Below, piece by piece: positions 23,377 through 36,971 of a stretch of DNA of 64,000 nucleotides. The stretch is from Blasia pusilla. Lineage: Eukaryota > Marchantiophyta > Marchantiopsida > Blasiales. Made by a program: the position numbers and the translations under genes. The notes under the pieces were generated by a model. It saw only the letters and a list, made by a program, of their open reading frames with translations, made no database searches and had not been told where the DNA came from. Numbering within the stretch: the stretch's first letter is position 1; each line of letters begins with the position of its first letter. The stretch is from NCBI GenBank assembly GCA_050084515.1, contig CM114275.1, positions 3,844,001 through 3,908,000 of the forward strand, in the 5' to 3' direction.

Positions 23377-26300
23377 TGACACGTGCTCTCAGAAAGAATC
23401 AGACAGGTGTCACTACCTCTTGATTTCAAGAAATTCTAGTGTTGTGCACCGAACCAGAAAGATTAAAAATATTATAAAATGATAAGAAATGTATAACTTT
23501 ATTGGTGTGCGGCCAATCATGTTCGACTATAAATATTTTGTTTAAATTTCTTAAAGATTTCTTTCGCATCTTAGTTTTCATGCGTCAAGAAAAATGAATT
23601 CATCAATAATTATTCCTCTTTTAAAACTAAATATGATTTAAAATAAAATAAATCGTGGTAGGAAAATAATTTTATTAAATATTTGTAAATTGATTTTATT
23701 GAAAATTCTTTCGTTGAAAATGACTTCAATGTTTACCATTCATAAAGTGGGTTATTGTACTAATATAATTCAATATCCTTTCTTAATTTTTTTCCTCCAC
23801 ATTGTACAAATATTTTCTTAACTTCTCCTAAAAAAATATGGAAAGAAATTTCAAAATTTTATTGTTATTTTTAATGACCTAAATTAAATATTGGAGGCTT
23901 TGGATAAATCAAGAGGGTGTTTTCCCTTAATAGTATAGATTTTTTGAATAATTTATTAATAAACCAAAATAATCCTTCATACAAGAGTAAACATATTCCA
24001 AAAGGTGAAAACTTGTTTAGCTGCATGAATGGATCTATCAGTGTATTTTAGGGAAAAAAATTTAACTATAAAAGTAATTGTTTGTATTCTTTCAGAAGTG
24101 AAAGAATACCATGTACTAAAGTAATAAAAGAAACACAAAAAAATTCAAAAGAAATCATATTATACTTATTTTGGCAAATATGGATATTTGTTGTTGCATC
24201 ACACTGAAATAGATTGGGAAAATTGGGAAAAATATCACACTGTCATGTTATAAGGTGCCTACAAACTAACCCATGAACAAACTTCCCAATTTTGTGGGAG
24301 CTTTTGTAAGACGTTGAGAATTGTTGGTAATGTTTACATTACGAGGTGATCGACTTTAGAGAAATACTTCACTACTTCCATGTGCACTTATTTGGATGGG
24401 TATAAACTTCATTGAGCAAACACAACCTTATGTGACATAATTATTATTCATAAGGTTTTGGTTGTCATATCGTCCATAAGTTGCGATGGAGATCTTGGCC
24501 TTGTATACATGCACCCACCTCTACATCTAATATCTGGTGCATGGACACTGCACGTTCCTTTGTGAAGATTCTCCAAAAACCTCGAGCTCATTGTTTGGCA
24601 AACGAGAGTCGCATGCAACCAGCGTGAATGTTGAAGATGCGTCATCCATTCATAAATATCTAGCTTCTTGGACCCCCTCTTGAGCTAGGGTCATCCGACT
24701 CCCTACCCTTGTCTCCAAAGCCCTCCATAACGCATTTGGCCTCCTCTTTGTTCCCAACATAACTCTAAATGAAAGATACTACTGCCAAAACCCAAAGAAG
24801 GAAAATAAGTCCTTCGAGAGGGAGAAATTGAAAAAAAAGTGTGAGAAGAGGAAGGAAAGAAGGGCGTAAACACTTCCCCTGAGTCTCAAATTTTACCAAT
24901 TGCAACCCCTTTTGCGTTACAGACAACTCCTCAGACTTACAAACTACTTGCCAATACGAAACTTGCATCTCCAGAGAGTCTCAAACACTTAGTCACACAA
25001 AAAAAACTTTGCAAGCCCCTTTTGACTCCTAGGAAAGAAAATATTCTAATTTTGGGAGTCTACAAAGTCGCAAAGTGTTGCAACTCCTTATAGTTGCGTA
25101 AAGATATGCTTGCATTGCAATCCTAATGACTCATACTAGACTCGCACATAACTAAAAAATGGGGGTCTCCTCAAATTTTCTCTCGTATTTTGGCTTGGAT
25201 AAAAAGGACTAGCGGAGGGTCACGTGAGTGGGTAGGGAAGACCCTCGCATGGAGAGTCCCCAAAATTCAAGAATCTTATTAGTTATCACGAATGTCATTT
25301 TTGGATGGGGGATTACCCTCACCCCTTATTATGATATTGTGATGAAGTGCTACATCTCCACATTAGTGTCACACATTGTGGTACAAGAATATGTGCTCCA
25401 AATATTGGAGCACCAAGAGCACGAGGAGCATAGATGATTTGGAGGACGCATTGATATGCCTTTCCCTTGCATAGGGAGGTGGTCCATGCTTGGCTCCAAA
25501 TCCACCATCGCATAGGCTAATGTGAGGCATGGCACCAAAGCCAAGAATAGGGAAGGAGGCATTCCAAGATACTTTTGTAAATGTCTCCTACCTTGTAGCA
25601 CACTAGGCATATAGGCTTATTTAGTTAGCATCTTTGAAAACTTACCTAACTATGTGGGTGTCATGTTCAAGTTTGTAATTAAGGTATGGAGATTACCCCA
25701 CTCCTTTAAAGATGGATGATGTATGGAGTGGATGGAATACTCACAATGGGGTCTTCTCCGACTATGATGTCTTAAAGATGATTAGAAGCTCCTTAAACTC
25801 TAAGAAGGATTCATGTAGTCTCTTTCATTGAGATGTTTTCACCAAAGATACTAACTCCACAACATGAGATGTTGAATCTTAGTGCATGCGGGGTGGACGA
25901 GAAGCGGAAAGATGTAAATGTGCCTACCTTGATTAGTATGGAGGGACCTCATTCCTCCTACATTCAAGCTAGAGGAGGAGACGAATATTTGGAGGACCTA
26001 TCTAATAGCAAGGATGAAGAGAATGTGGAGGAGGAGGAGGAGGACATGCAAAGGAGACCGCCCTTAAAAAGCACCCAACTACTCTAAGGAAAAGTATGAA
26101 GTCCTCATCAGATAGTGCTCCTAGTGGCATCATAGAGCCTATCCCTACAATGTGTCCTTTTGGATTGAGGGGCACTAGCCTTAGTAGCGCTACCACTATT
26201 GGGAGTGGATCGACATGGTCTATGAAGGCGCATACTAGGATGTGTTTGGGTGTTGGACCTTATAAAGGTCCAATGCAACCTTGCATATGAGGCACATTAG

Positions 26301-27781
26301 ATGCATGCTGGTGGCGTAGGTAGGATACGTGACACTAATGTTGATGTCATCGCACAATGATTATAACCTTGACACGTATATGTAAAGCCCACTATTGGAA
26401 AATTTGCGAGCCTCTTGCGAGTTTCCTTCCACGCCACTTGCAAATCAGACTCACAATTTACGTGCAACAAAAACAAAAAGTTGTGAAATATTTGCAAGTC
26501 AATTGCAAGTGTAAGAAAATGGCCTTCAAGTTTGTAGGTTTGTGAGCCTAGTGCTTGCAAATTATCAAGTCAACTATGGCTCTATCGTGAGTCCATTACA
26601 TTTGAGTTGTGGCTCTCAAGACTTGCAAAGTCATAAATGTAGTAGTATAATAGTTTAGCCAAAATAACTCCAACGAAGGAAACGTTGAAATTCTTGTTTA
26701 GGTCTTGAAGTAGTAAAAGAAATGAAGTAGTGAAATATTACTTTTATTTAGGTATGGAAATAAAGATTGATAGTGTCTCTTGGACCACATAGCTTTTTAC
26801 TTGACCTACATAGCCCACAACACTCTACTTGAATAGGGTACATATAGCCCTTTGATGATGCTCTGCCAAAACTAAAAATGTCTAGTTGGAAGACATAATT
26901 AAGTTAGTTATGAACTCATCCACAACTTTCCACTTACAATGTCAAGGATTTTTTAGTATATGTAAGATTTCTCCTTCTCTCGAAATGCAATGGAACCATT
27001 CCAATAAGATAAGTAGGTATTCATTGGAACCCTTCTAACATTATAAAAGTTCATAAAACGTCATCAAATTTCAATTCATTATTTTACAAGAAAATAATAA
27101 AAGGAAATTTGTCAAGAGGACTCCTATGGAATGATTATTGCTTAAGAGGTCCCCCTAGGTGTTGTCATTACTTAAGAGGACTCTTGACTTGCATGTCCAA
27201 GGTGAGTGAAGAGCTCATATCCAATAGACGAATCAAGTTATAATAAAACATTGGAAACCATAGCACGGCTTATTGCCTTATGGATGGATGATAGAGAATC
27301 TAGATCTTGTAGACTCCACTAAATATTATGAGGGATGGTCAAGAGTCTCTAAAGAAATGAGCTTAGTCTAAGGCTCTAAAGGTCAAGCTAAGCTTTTAGT
27401 CAAATGATATAAGGTCCACAAATGTATAAGACTAAAAAAAAAGTAAGTGTTTACAAAATTTCCAATAGTAACAATGAAATAAAATAATGTAAACTCTCGA
27501 ATCATGTAGCTTAAGACTGTGTAAGTCTTTTGGCTTATTCAAATCCACTTGTTTTTGGCTTATCAATTTCTCCTCATAGAAAATGAATCAAACAAGATGT
27601 TTTACATAGTTTTCATTTTTTCCTTCATTTAACTTTAAAAAAATCATTAATCCTCCTTAAATTTTGTCGTCTCTTTTTGAAATGTACATAAATTTTGCCA
27701 ATTGCTAGGATGATTACCTCTTCAAATAATCAAAGGTTTCAGATCCTCCAATATCTTTTTCTCCACAATAAGAAGAATATA
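23377..27781. other. AT-rich DNA, no gene; one possible Helitron terminus
   Basis: No coding region is supported. At 23939, read on the minus strand, TCTATACTATTAAGGG resembles the 5' end of the mini-Helitrons described below, but no matching 3' end was found. A plus-strand frame at 25833-26087 is acidic because of a GAG-repeat and is not convincing. A short Glu-coding GAG run lies near 26030. Confidence 0.4.
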
Positions 27782-27952
27782 CTAGTGGGCAGCCCACGCC
27801 ATGCACATGAGTGAAGGTAGTAATCATGGTAAACACAATATTTTTTTCTTGTTGATTGTATAGGGAGAAACATTTTCTTGTTGCCTGATTGCCACATGTC
27901 AAGCAAAGAGATGTTTACAAATCAAGAAGGCACTCTCCAATAATAATATAGA
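27782..27952 (-). mobile_element. Mini-Helitron, 171 bp
   Basis: On the minus strand the element starts A|TCTATATTATTATTGGAG and ends GGGCTGCCCACTAG|T, the Helitron pattern of 5' TC, 3' CTAG and insertion between A and T. A short stem, GGGC...GCCC, precedes the 3' end. It shares internal sequence (cttgatttgtaaaca, gacatgtggcaa, aaaatgtttc) with the copy at 41100-41306. It carries no Rep/helicase and is non-autonomous. Confidence 0.75.
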
Positions 27953-30900
27953 TAATGCAAGGAAAATTGACTTAGATAAAAATTAATTGACTTGGAGGAA
28001 AATTTTATCTTCCCTTTGCTATTAACAAATATTTTTTCTCAATAGGACCCTTCATGCTTCAATATTTCTACTTCATATCCATTAGTCAAGCCTAATCATA
28101 GCTATTTTTTAATTGAATTTTTTTAGAGAAAAGTAAAAGGATATATATGGAAATGTTTCACCCATTTGGAAAATGAAAATGCTAATTATATTAATTTATC
28201 CTTGAAAAATCTAGCAACTGCATATATTACCTTTTTATGGTTTCATGAAGCATAACAAATGTGCAAAGGAGGGAAGAAAAGAAAACAAGAAACAAGATTT
28301 TTTTGGAAAAAAGCACAAATGAAACATATATTAGAATGAGGAGGGAAGGATGGAAGAAAGAGAAACTAACCTCAAGCCAACTCCAACATGAACATTCTTA
28401 AATCTTCACAACCAAGTTAGAACCCCACAAAAATGAGAGAATCCAACACAAACTTTGCTAAGTTGCTCTTAAAAACATTACCCAAGCTAATAAACGAGAG
28501 ACAAGCTTATAGAACCCAACAAGAAAATAAAGCAACACCTAACACTAGTGAGAAAACCCCACACTAATGAGTGAAGCCCAACACGAGCAGGGTGAATTCC
28601 AATTCCAATCAAGAGTCCTTTGTACACTCTATGATGCTACGAGCCAAGAAAAAAACATGGATAAAGCCACAATCAAGAGGGAGTTACAACTAAGCCTACT
28701 CTAATATTGATAGAGATAGTAATTATTATATTTCCAAACCAATAGAAATGAAGGTTTAATATGAAATTTTTTTAAGGTCATTGTAATACTAATGAGCTCA
28801 AAATCACAATAATAATCTTTTAAATATATGAGTCCTATGTTTATTTTCTTGCAAAACCCTAAGCTTTGGAAGTTAGGACCCCATAGTGTCATATGTCTTA
28901 GAAAAATAAGATTTTTTTAGATTGTAAATAGTATTAAGAAACCAATATACTTATGTAAGCTATTTTATCATGCCTCATGGAAGAAAGGTTCTTGGTAAGG
29001 CCTTTCCTTCACTTATTAGTATCTATTAGACGACTTACAACTCAAGTCTATCAAGTGCTTATAATCTTTTCCTCTAATCTTTGTGGGAAAAACACACATT
29101 TATACAAAACAAAAGTTTGGATGTATTCAATACATCGAAATTTGTCCAATTTGAGCTAGAATTTTTTCTTCATTGGAATAACAAGGATAACACAAAGTAG
29201 GTCTCACAGCTACATATTCTTCACCAAATACAAAAAATTGATATTATGGTATAAATTTTATATAAGCATATGCTGAAATATAAAAATATTAATTTAATTA
29301 ATTTAAAAAAGATAGTGTTCATTTTTGTCCAATTCACATATTTTAATGTATCTTTTCACATGAAAAATATTGATATGTCCTTAAAACTAGAGTGATTTGA
29401 ATTCTAAAAGTCATAGCAAAAGTTAACTTTAAAAGATTTCACCTAAGCAAAAGTTAACCATCTCTTTCTTTGATTCTAAAATAACTTTTTATTAATTTTA
29501 AATCTTCTTTCCACACAAAGAAACACGCTTTCCTTCAAACAAGGGTTACTTTTGAAATATGAAATTATTTAGTACTTAAGAATTAACGGGATATAATACT
29601 TTAAAATAAATATAAGCACATGTTTAAGTTAAAAGGAAATTCTTCTATTAAATATTATATTATAGAAGTAACCATAGACTTCCACTAAGATGGGAAAGAC
29701 CATATTCATTTTGCATAACAACACTCCTCTCCTTCCTTACAATTGTCAATGACATCCTTAAGATGCTCGATAGTTAATAACCATAAATAAGTTTAAATAA
29801 CAACGAGGATAATTGAGCATTGATCCATACAACCTCAAAATTAGAGAAAACCCACTTATAATACTTAGAATCTATAACATAGTGTATTAAGACACATGCA
29901 GTTGGCAACTAGCATTATGGTATAAATTTTTAGGATGTTGCATGTACAAAGTTGTCTGTAGCTTACATTGAATGCAAAACTATAGGCTTTGCTGACTTTT
30001 TTCTCATTTCTTGAGCTTCTCAGTTGGAATATGAAAAAAATATAATAATACTAAATATTTAATGAATAAGAAATGAATTGTTGCATATGAAAAAAAATTT
30101 GGTATCTTCATATGCATTGTTGTTATTCATATTGGTTAGATGGAGCTACTTTTATCCAATATACCATAGCCATGTTGTTCTCATTTATGATAACCTTAGT
30201 TGTTTCAACTATATGTTGTTTCTTCCTCTCTCATACTTTATTTTTATTGAGAATACAATTGCAAGTAACTTGTCAAATTCATTTTTTTGGAAGACATCAA
30301 ACTTTTTAGAGATAAAATTTCCTTCTTTATCTAATCTCAATTTCAAAATACAATGTTGAGATTGCTTCTTGCTTCAATTCTTGGAATACATCTTAAATAA
30401 TTTCAACCTTTGCTCTTTTGGAAGTATATCCATGTCCTTATAAGGAAATTATCAATAAAAAAACTAGTTTGAAAGCTCGTAAGTACTTTATAGTTGTTGC
30501 CATTCAAACTAGATTAAGATATTGTCCACATGTTTACATTTATAAGCTTTAGTATCTCTTATATACATATATCTATTTTTGGAATGGTAGCATTTTTTTC
30601 TCACCAAATTAAAAAGTATAATAGAATTAAAAATAAGTACCATAGGAAGTGAATGGTGATAATCCTATCACCATGCTAGAGTTTGGTGCATTCTTCAATC
30701 TTTAATATTTAATATCTCATACCCTAAATCTTCTACCTTTAGATAATTTTTGTTTATATATTACTACTTCCACTATAGATATAGTAGCATCTAGCATATC
30801 TATTTACTTTTGCTAGTGCTTGGTGGATCATTAGATTTTTAATACAACAATCTAATATTGAATCCAACTTCATAATTTACTTCTAACATATTTCCTACAA

Positions 30901-32989
30901 AGATAAGATGCATTACTGAAGTAGATATGCATATAGCATCTCCAAACTCATTGATGTTAAGGAATTAGACCATGACAAAGTTTTTATTCATATGAGTAAT
31001 TCAAGTTATATATCACCTTCAAGATTCTTTGCAAGATTCATATGATCAAGGATCTTGATTTTCTATGTTTGCTCTACGAAAGTTCAAAATTCAAAATTTT
31101 CCCTCCCTCTTTCAAATTTTTTTATTGATATTATCGTGGTGGTTGTTATTATTACTATTTTTTCTTGAGCTTAGTTGCACTATTTCTCTTGACCCGAATC
31201 TTAGGAGCCAAATCTCCCACCATACATATTGTTTTATGATCTTAAATTTTGTCTCTTCATGCATTGTAAGCACATGTTTGCAAACTTCTCGAGTAGGCAC
31301 TAATGCTAACTATATCTCTTCACTAAATGGAAACAAAATTGGTTTTAAAAAAGAATGTATACTTCATAGAGATACTTACGCACTAAGCCTTGGATTATGA
31401 GTCTATGATCATGAGAAGATCGTTATCTATGATTACTCTTATATTACCTAATTGATCATGGATACATCCTTCAAAGACAATCAATTATACCCTAAGACCC
31501 TTTTCTAATCTCATTCTACCACTTTCTAGCTTTAATTGACACGTGTATGACTCAATTACTATTTTCACTATGTTCCCTGCGTCCTTGAATTCCCCCCATC
31601 TCAAATATAACTCTTATGGATACATTGGTGATAATTAAGGTTGTCTACAAAAGAAATTTACTTCCTTAGACTTATGTCTGTATAGTATGTACAAAGGGCG
31701 GACTTGCTGGTGCAGAATTTTTCCTACAAAAAAATCAATTTCTTATACCTAGTCTTGCCATAGGCAAACCATGCTAAGCCTCGTCTTCTTGCCCCTTAAG
31801 AGATGCCTCCTTGTGCTTCCGTCCAAAATCTTCCTTGACAAGAGCAAGAGTTAGGGTACTCGGGAGTTGAGATATATATGAGTTTTGTAACATAGAGAGA
31901 GTGGTGGGCAAGGATTTCCGCTAGGTAAGAAAGTCTCCTCTCATCTTGTATTGATCACAAATGATTAGATTCCATAGTTTGTGATCCCTAAAGAACTTCT
32001 ATGCGTAGTAGTTGTTCCAGTCCAAATTCTCTCTCCTCGCGATTAATATTGATTCAAAAATCATAAAAATTGTAAAATGAAAATTTCCTACGATTTCAAA
32101 TTGAAAATTGGATTTCTACCATAACTCTTGGACATGAAATATGAATATGTAACTAATTTTTCAATCACTTTTATAATAATATGCTTGGATAAATATCTAA
32201 CTAAATTTAAAAATATCTTATAGAAATAGAATTTCTCTATGAAGAACATGATGTTGTGAACTCTAGAAATTTTAATCCTTTTCTTTTAACTCCTTCACAA
32301 AATTCAAGTTATGATGTTTTGGATACTTTTTTTTCTAAAATACAATGTATCTTTTTAAGATTATATAAGATATTTCATTGCAAAAATATGGTACTTGTTC
32401 ATTATGCTATAATGGATTTTTTTATGAGACATATAAATAACATTTAATTTCAATCTTAAAAAATTCAAAAATGAAATTTAGGGATTTTGAAATTATTTAA
32501 ATAATGATTCTTTTTTATGAAACAAAAAATAGTAATTTGTAAAAAAGTTGGATTAAGTAACATGCTTTAGAGTACACGGTGGGAACATCTATTACCCATC
32601 AACACAATATGGAAAACATTATGCAATGGGATTCCCTCATTTTCCCTCTCCATCACTTTGGAAAGTAATTGCGTATCTAATTCTTGCATATTAGAAATTT
32701 AGTAATACACGCCATATTATGTAGGAATTGTTTTTCAAATTACAATTTAATTTTTTTCCATGGTAGTATTTTTAGAATTTCCCTAAAAAAATATTTTGGA
32801 TTTTATTTTATCATATCGTAATTATCTATCAGTTTTGAGGAAAAAATGAAACTGTCACATGAAGATTATAAAAAATCAATTTAAAGAGTAGTTTCTGGCA
32901 TTGTTTGTGAGTGTGCCTTCTATGTGCAAAAGAAGGGAAATTGCTTGATGTGTGATTTCTTCATAGGGGTTGATCTTTATAGGCGGAAT
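27953..32989. other. Long AT-rich stretch, no gene seen
   Basis: About 5 kb of very AT-rich DNA with only short low-complexity frames. Near 31641-31720 a weak resemblance to the hAT-type MITE (taaggttg, gacttatgtctgt) occurs but lacks recognisable ends. Nothing else is supported. Confidence 0.45.
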
Positions 32990-33159
32990 AAGTATGATGA
33001 TGTGGGGTGCGAGAAAATGTTTCTCCTTTTATGGGCAGCAAGAAAAAAATTTGAATTTGTGTGCAACATCATTAATTCCTTTCCTTTATGGGTTGTACCC
33101 TGACAAAAGCTCTTCAAAAACTTTTTTATTTCGCGTACATTGCACAGACACCTTACTAG
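32990..33159 (+). mobile_element. 3' part of a mini-Helitron
   Basis: From about 32990 the sequence follows the copy at 41100-41306 (gaaaatgtttc, gggca(g)caagaa, acatcatta, cttcaaaaactttt) and ends ccttactag at 33159, followed by T, the same 3' terminus. The typical 5' end is not visible, so the copy is truncated or rearranged. Confidence 0.6.
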
Positions 33160-35500
33160 TCCTACTAAAGGCTTCGGTTTGTGAACTCAGTTTGTTGATT
33201 GCAAACTGAGTTTTGGACAAGAGGCTCCTCTTTTTTGGTCTGTCATATTCAATTGGATCAAAGACTTCAAATATAAATTATTTTTTTGTGAAAATTAAAT
33301 TTTTTCCCTCTTTGTGAATATTTTCTTCATTCCATTTGAAAATCCTTACCCTCGTTCCTTCACTTCTGCATTTTGGAAAAATGAAAGAACATGAATATTC
33401 CCAGTTTATTCTATTTTCATCCCCCTCTTTATTTTTAAAGAGAAAAAATATGATTCTCTTTCATCTTCAATCCTTCTAGTAATACATGCATTTATCATAG
33501 AGTTATAAACTCTACAATTTTATTTGTTAGGATTTTCTAATCCTCTAGCCACATGATAGGGCATGTGTGATGCAATAAGCTCACCACTCAGGACATGTAT
33601 CTTTCATTAGTAAAATAGAAACTTTTCTTGAGAAGGCCCAAAGGCAACATGACCCTTTATCAAACCCATCAATTAGAATAGCATAGTTAATGTTCCAAAT
33701 TCATCTAAAATCTTTGTTATTTTTTCCAGTCATGAACCTTGCCAGCTCTTACATTTTTTAGGGGTCTTATCAAGAAAATTCTTGCACTTGTAAAGCCAAA
33801 TGAAATTAGGTCACTTCTTGAGATCATAAAGCAACTCTAGATTTAGTTATGTATTCATTTGATATTAGGGAATTTCCACCCTATCACATGAAGTGTGAAG
33901 ATCTTATTTGGGTTGGTGGAAGATGAAATATAAATATGGATGTTGTGAAATGGTAATAATAGCAAAAATTAGATGTGGAAATTTTGGCTGGTGTATGAGT
34001 ATAGTAAAGGGCCAATTCCTAGGAACTATTGTAGTTTGAGATCTCCATGTTTTGTGTAGTTATTTTTTCTAAATTAGAATATAGAATATTATAGAAGAAA
34101 GCAATTGTATGTAGGGGTGAAATGCATCTAGTGTTTTTTATGAGGATCTCCCACCCATGTGAAAGCTAAGAAGATTTGAAGTTTGAATATATGTCCCCTC
34201 AAATACAAATGCCCTAAGTTTAATCATGCTCTTCCCTATAATCTAAATTGGAAAAGAAATTAACAATAGAAATATGGGAAATTTCACCATTATAATCATA
34301 TAATAATTTTAATTAGTCACCATCAATAATATTAAATTAAAATAAAAAGGAATCATTGGAGAATTAAAATTATATTTTATATCATTTTTTCATGAGGATA
34401 CATTTATCTTTCCTCTTGGGTTGAATCCTTATGGAATAAAAGGAGAGTTATGTACTCTCTTTCTTTTATGATCATTTGTCAAGATTTAGAGTAATATTTC
34501 ACTATGCTTTGCATTAGTATGTCCATGTTTGTACTAGTGCTACATATCTTATCAAAGTAGAAACTAAACAAGCTTTCAAACTTCATTCCATGGATGTGGA
34601 TGGAGACAAATCCAAAATGGAATGCTTGTATCATCCGTAAAAATTATACTCTTGTGCACCATTCTCCTCTCAAGTAGTATTATCATGTCAAGATTAGTCT
34701 TAAAGTTGCATTTCATTTTCCAATAGAATCAATTATAAAACCATATACATGCCCCTTCACAAGTTTCTCATATGAATTTTTGGAAGGTCATGCGTTTCAA
34801 ATGTTCCAGCCATATGAGGACCTTAATGGTTGTATTGGCACACCCCCCATTGGAGAATATCGTGAAACTCATTTTCTTGGGCTTTTGTCCAAAAAATGAA
34901 ATTTGAATATCGAAAAGAAGAATTGTATTCCTTATTTAGAAGATATATGCATACTTTGGTAGAAAATATCTCACTTGTCTCCCAGACATTCATAAAAATC
35001 TCAAAGATAATGGGAGCAAATCAAGCTTGCTCGTAAATTGAGCTAGTAGGAGGATCTTATCCATTGAAATTTCCACTATACTTTGTTAAATAAATATCCT
35101 ATATGAATAGAACAAACCAAAAATCTTCGTTGGATTCAATTATTGGATAAGACGTTGTCCATCGACATTCCCATATACCTTCGTTGCAACGATGAAACTT
35201 GAAAAACCATGCAGAATGTATCATCTTCATCAACATATTTATGAAGATAATTGATTCCCGACACCAGTGTCAAATGGAGAGATGTTTGCAAATCAAGAAA
35301 GCACTCTCCCATAATAATATAGATAGATTCAATACCATGAAAGAGATCGAAAACTTTCAATCCCTAATGCATGTTACGAAAAATAATACAAAAACTATTT
35401 AAAAAATAAATATCTCATATGAATATGAAAATTTTAATATGGATGGGGTTCAGAAAAAATCCTCTTCAGGTATCGACACATGTATTTAAGGTTCTTATAT
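33160..35500. other. AT-rich DNA; one Helitron 5'-end fragment
   Basis: No gene is seen. At about 35285-35323 the minus strand reads TCTATATTATTATGGGAGAG, then CTTTCTTGATTTG, matching the 5' end of the mini-Helitron family; its 3' end is not recognisable. Confidence 0.5.
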
Positions 35501-35639
35501 GGTCTTAGGGCCCTTCCATCGTGCCATGGGTAGTAACATAGCAGTATAGTCTTGTAATTGTTGGCTCCACCAATGAACGTCGGCTTTGGGCTTTTCAAGC
35601 GAATAGCTGTTGCCATGGATGGATGGATGAATAATAACA

Positions 35640-36540
35640 GCGATTTGTCCCGCCATGGGCCCACGATACACAGTCGCCTCTACGGCCTCACGGCTGAAGA
35701 AATGCCGTCCTGCTGCGATGAAGAAACGGTCTTCCTGACAGAACGGCCATGCGCAATAGCAATAGTTAACGATGGCGACATGTGACGAGGCATATTCCAC
35801 ATTCTCGCCGCTACCCTTGAGGCTCGTAGTCGTTCGTTCATTCATTCAGTCTAAGCCTACTACTACGCAACAAACAAGTAGCAGTTGTGTGGAGGGAACA
35901 CGAACGCCGCGCGGGCCGGTCCGCCGTTAACCCCGTGCCCAAAGTGAAGGAAGGGCTGTGGCTCCCGGAGGGTCGCGACTATCGAGGCGAGGCAGCTTCA
36001 CCGCATGAGTAAGAGAGAGAGGGAGAGAGAGTATGCGTGTTAACGTTAACGTTAATCCACGGCTTTTTGGATTAATTATTAACGTTACTGTCCCTACGGT
36101 AGGTGCCCCCTAAATAAGTCGTCACGACATCTTCCTCTGTTCCTACCGACGGAACGAAAGGGGCTCAGGTATAAGAAGACATCCATCTCCCGAGAGAAAC
36201 ATTGTGTTTCGTTTGCCTTCTCACGAGCTTTCTTCACCGCCCGTGTCTCCTAAGTTCACAACGCTCTCTTTTCTCTCCGTCTCTGTGTATTTCTCGTCCT
36301 CGTCTAGACATGGTACTCGCCTGTAGATGAATTTGCAATCCGCCCGAGCTCTCGGCAGCACGTCGAATCACTCCCCTGTGTTACCGTCATAGATGAAATT
36401 CCAACTTTCTCGAGTTTTTCGTAAGCACCTCGAATCTCTCTGGTGCCCGTGCTCGAGTAGGCAGGTTTGAATCGAAAGTGCTGAATTTCTCGCTCTAGAG
36501 CAATCTGCGATTGGGAGGGGATAAAATCTAGGTACGGCAG
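35640..36540 (+). promoter_or_regulatory. Candidate promoter/5' leader upstream of the 36.5-kb open frame
   Basis: GC and CpG increase from about 35.6 kb. A GA-rich run (36008-36030) is followed by gttaacgttaacgttaa (three overlapping TTAACG units, about 36038-36054) and taaataag near 36113. These are the kinds of motif found in promoters, and they precede the candidate exon. No transcription start can be fixed from sequence. Confidence 0.25.
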
Positions 36541-36542
36541 GT

Positions 36543-36971
36543 TTGTGTGCCTCGGGCAAAGGAGGGATGGAGTCGATGAGGATGGACTCTGGATCTTCCG
36601 CTTTCGGCACTATGGCGAGATCGACGCCTTTCTCCTCTCTGGGAACCGCGGATATGGCGGCCATGTCTAGTAGCTCGGGAGAAGCATCTTCATCGGGAGG
36701 ATTGCGATCGAATATGACGCAGCGATGCGGAGCCAGAATTCAGACTAGGATTCCTGGTTTGCACAGTTGCGTGGTGAGGCTGCGGGCAGAGGATCAACAT
36801 TTGGCTGAAGATATCATAGAGGGATTGGAATTTGCGAGAGACAGAGCGGTCATGAACCAGCTTGCCTCCCATGTGAACGACATTCTTATTACCAGCCCCA
36901 AGCGTTCCAATCCATCTCCCCTGGGCTCGAGCGCAAGGGGTACCTCTCCTCTTGTGATGCTCCAATGCTAA
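36543..36971 (+). CDS. Candidate host exon/short gene, up to 142 codons
   Basis: I do not recognise the family. The frame is open for 142 codons; the second Met (36567, preceded by ggaggg) begins a Ser/Met/Gly-rich, probably disordered N-terminus. That is followed by a more folded-looking part with LHSCVVRLRAEDQHLAEDII and LEFARDRAVMNQLASHVNDI, which would form amphipathic helices, and a Ser/Pro-rich tail. It sits in the GC-richest part of the area, after a promoter-like stretch, unlike most chance frames here. A splice acceptor-like cag lies just upstream (36538-36540). It may be one exon of a longer gene or a short gene; confidence is modest. Confidence 0.35.
   Translation: MCASGKGGMESMRMDSGSSAFGTMARSTPFSSLGTADMAAMSSSSGEASSSGGLRSNMTQRCGARIQTRIPGLHSCVVRLRAEDQHLAEDIIEGLEFARDRAVMNQLASHVNDILITSPKRSNPSPLGSSARGTSPLVMLQC

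Noticed and set aside
23436-23939. Possible 504-bp Helitron on the minus strand
   Set aside because: The 5' terminus fits, but the only CTAG candidate at 23436 is followed by A instead of T and lacks the family's 3' end, so the full element is not supported.
25833-26087. Acidic 84-codon plus-strand frame
   Set aside because: The acidic run comes from a short GAG repeat; no motif, no transcript-like context.
31641-31720. Possible short hAT-type MITE copy
   Set aside because: Only two short words match the family, and neither terminus nor a target duplication is recognisable.
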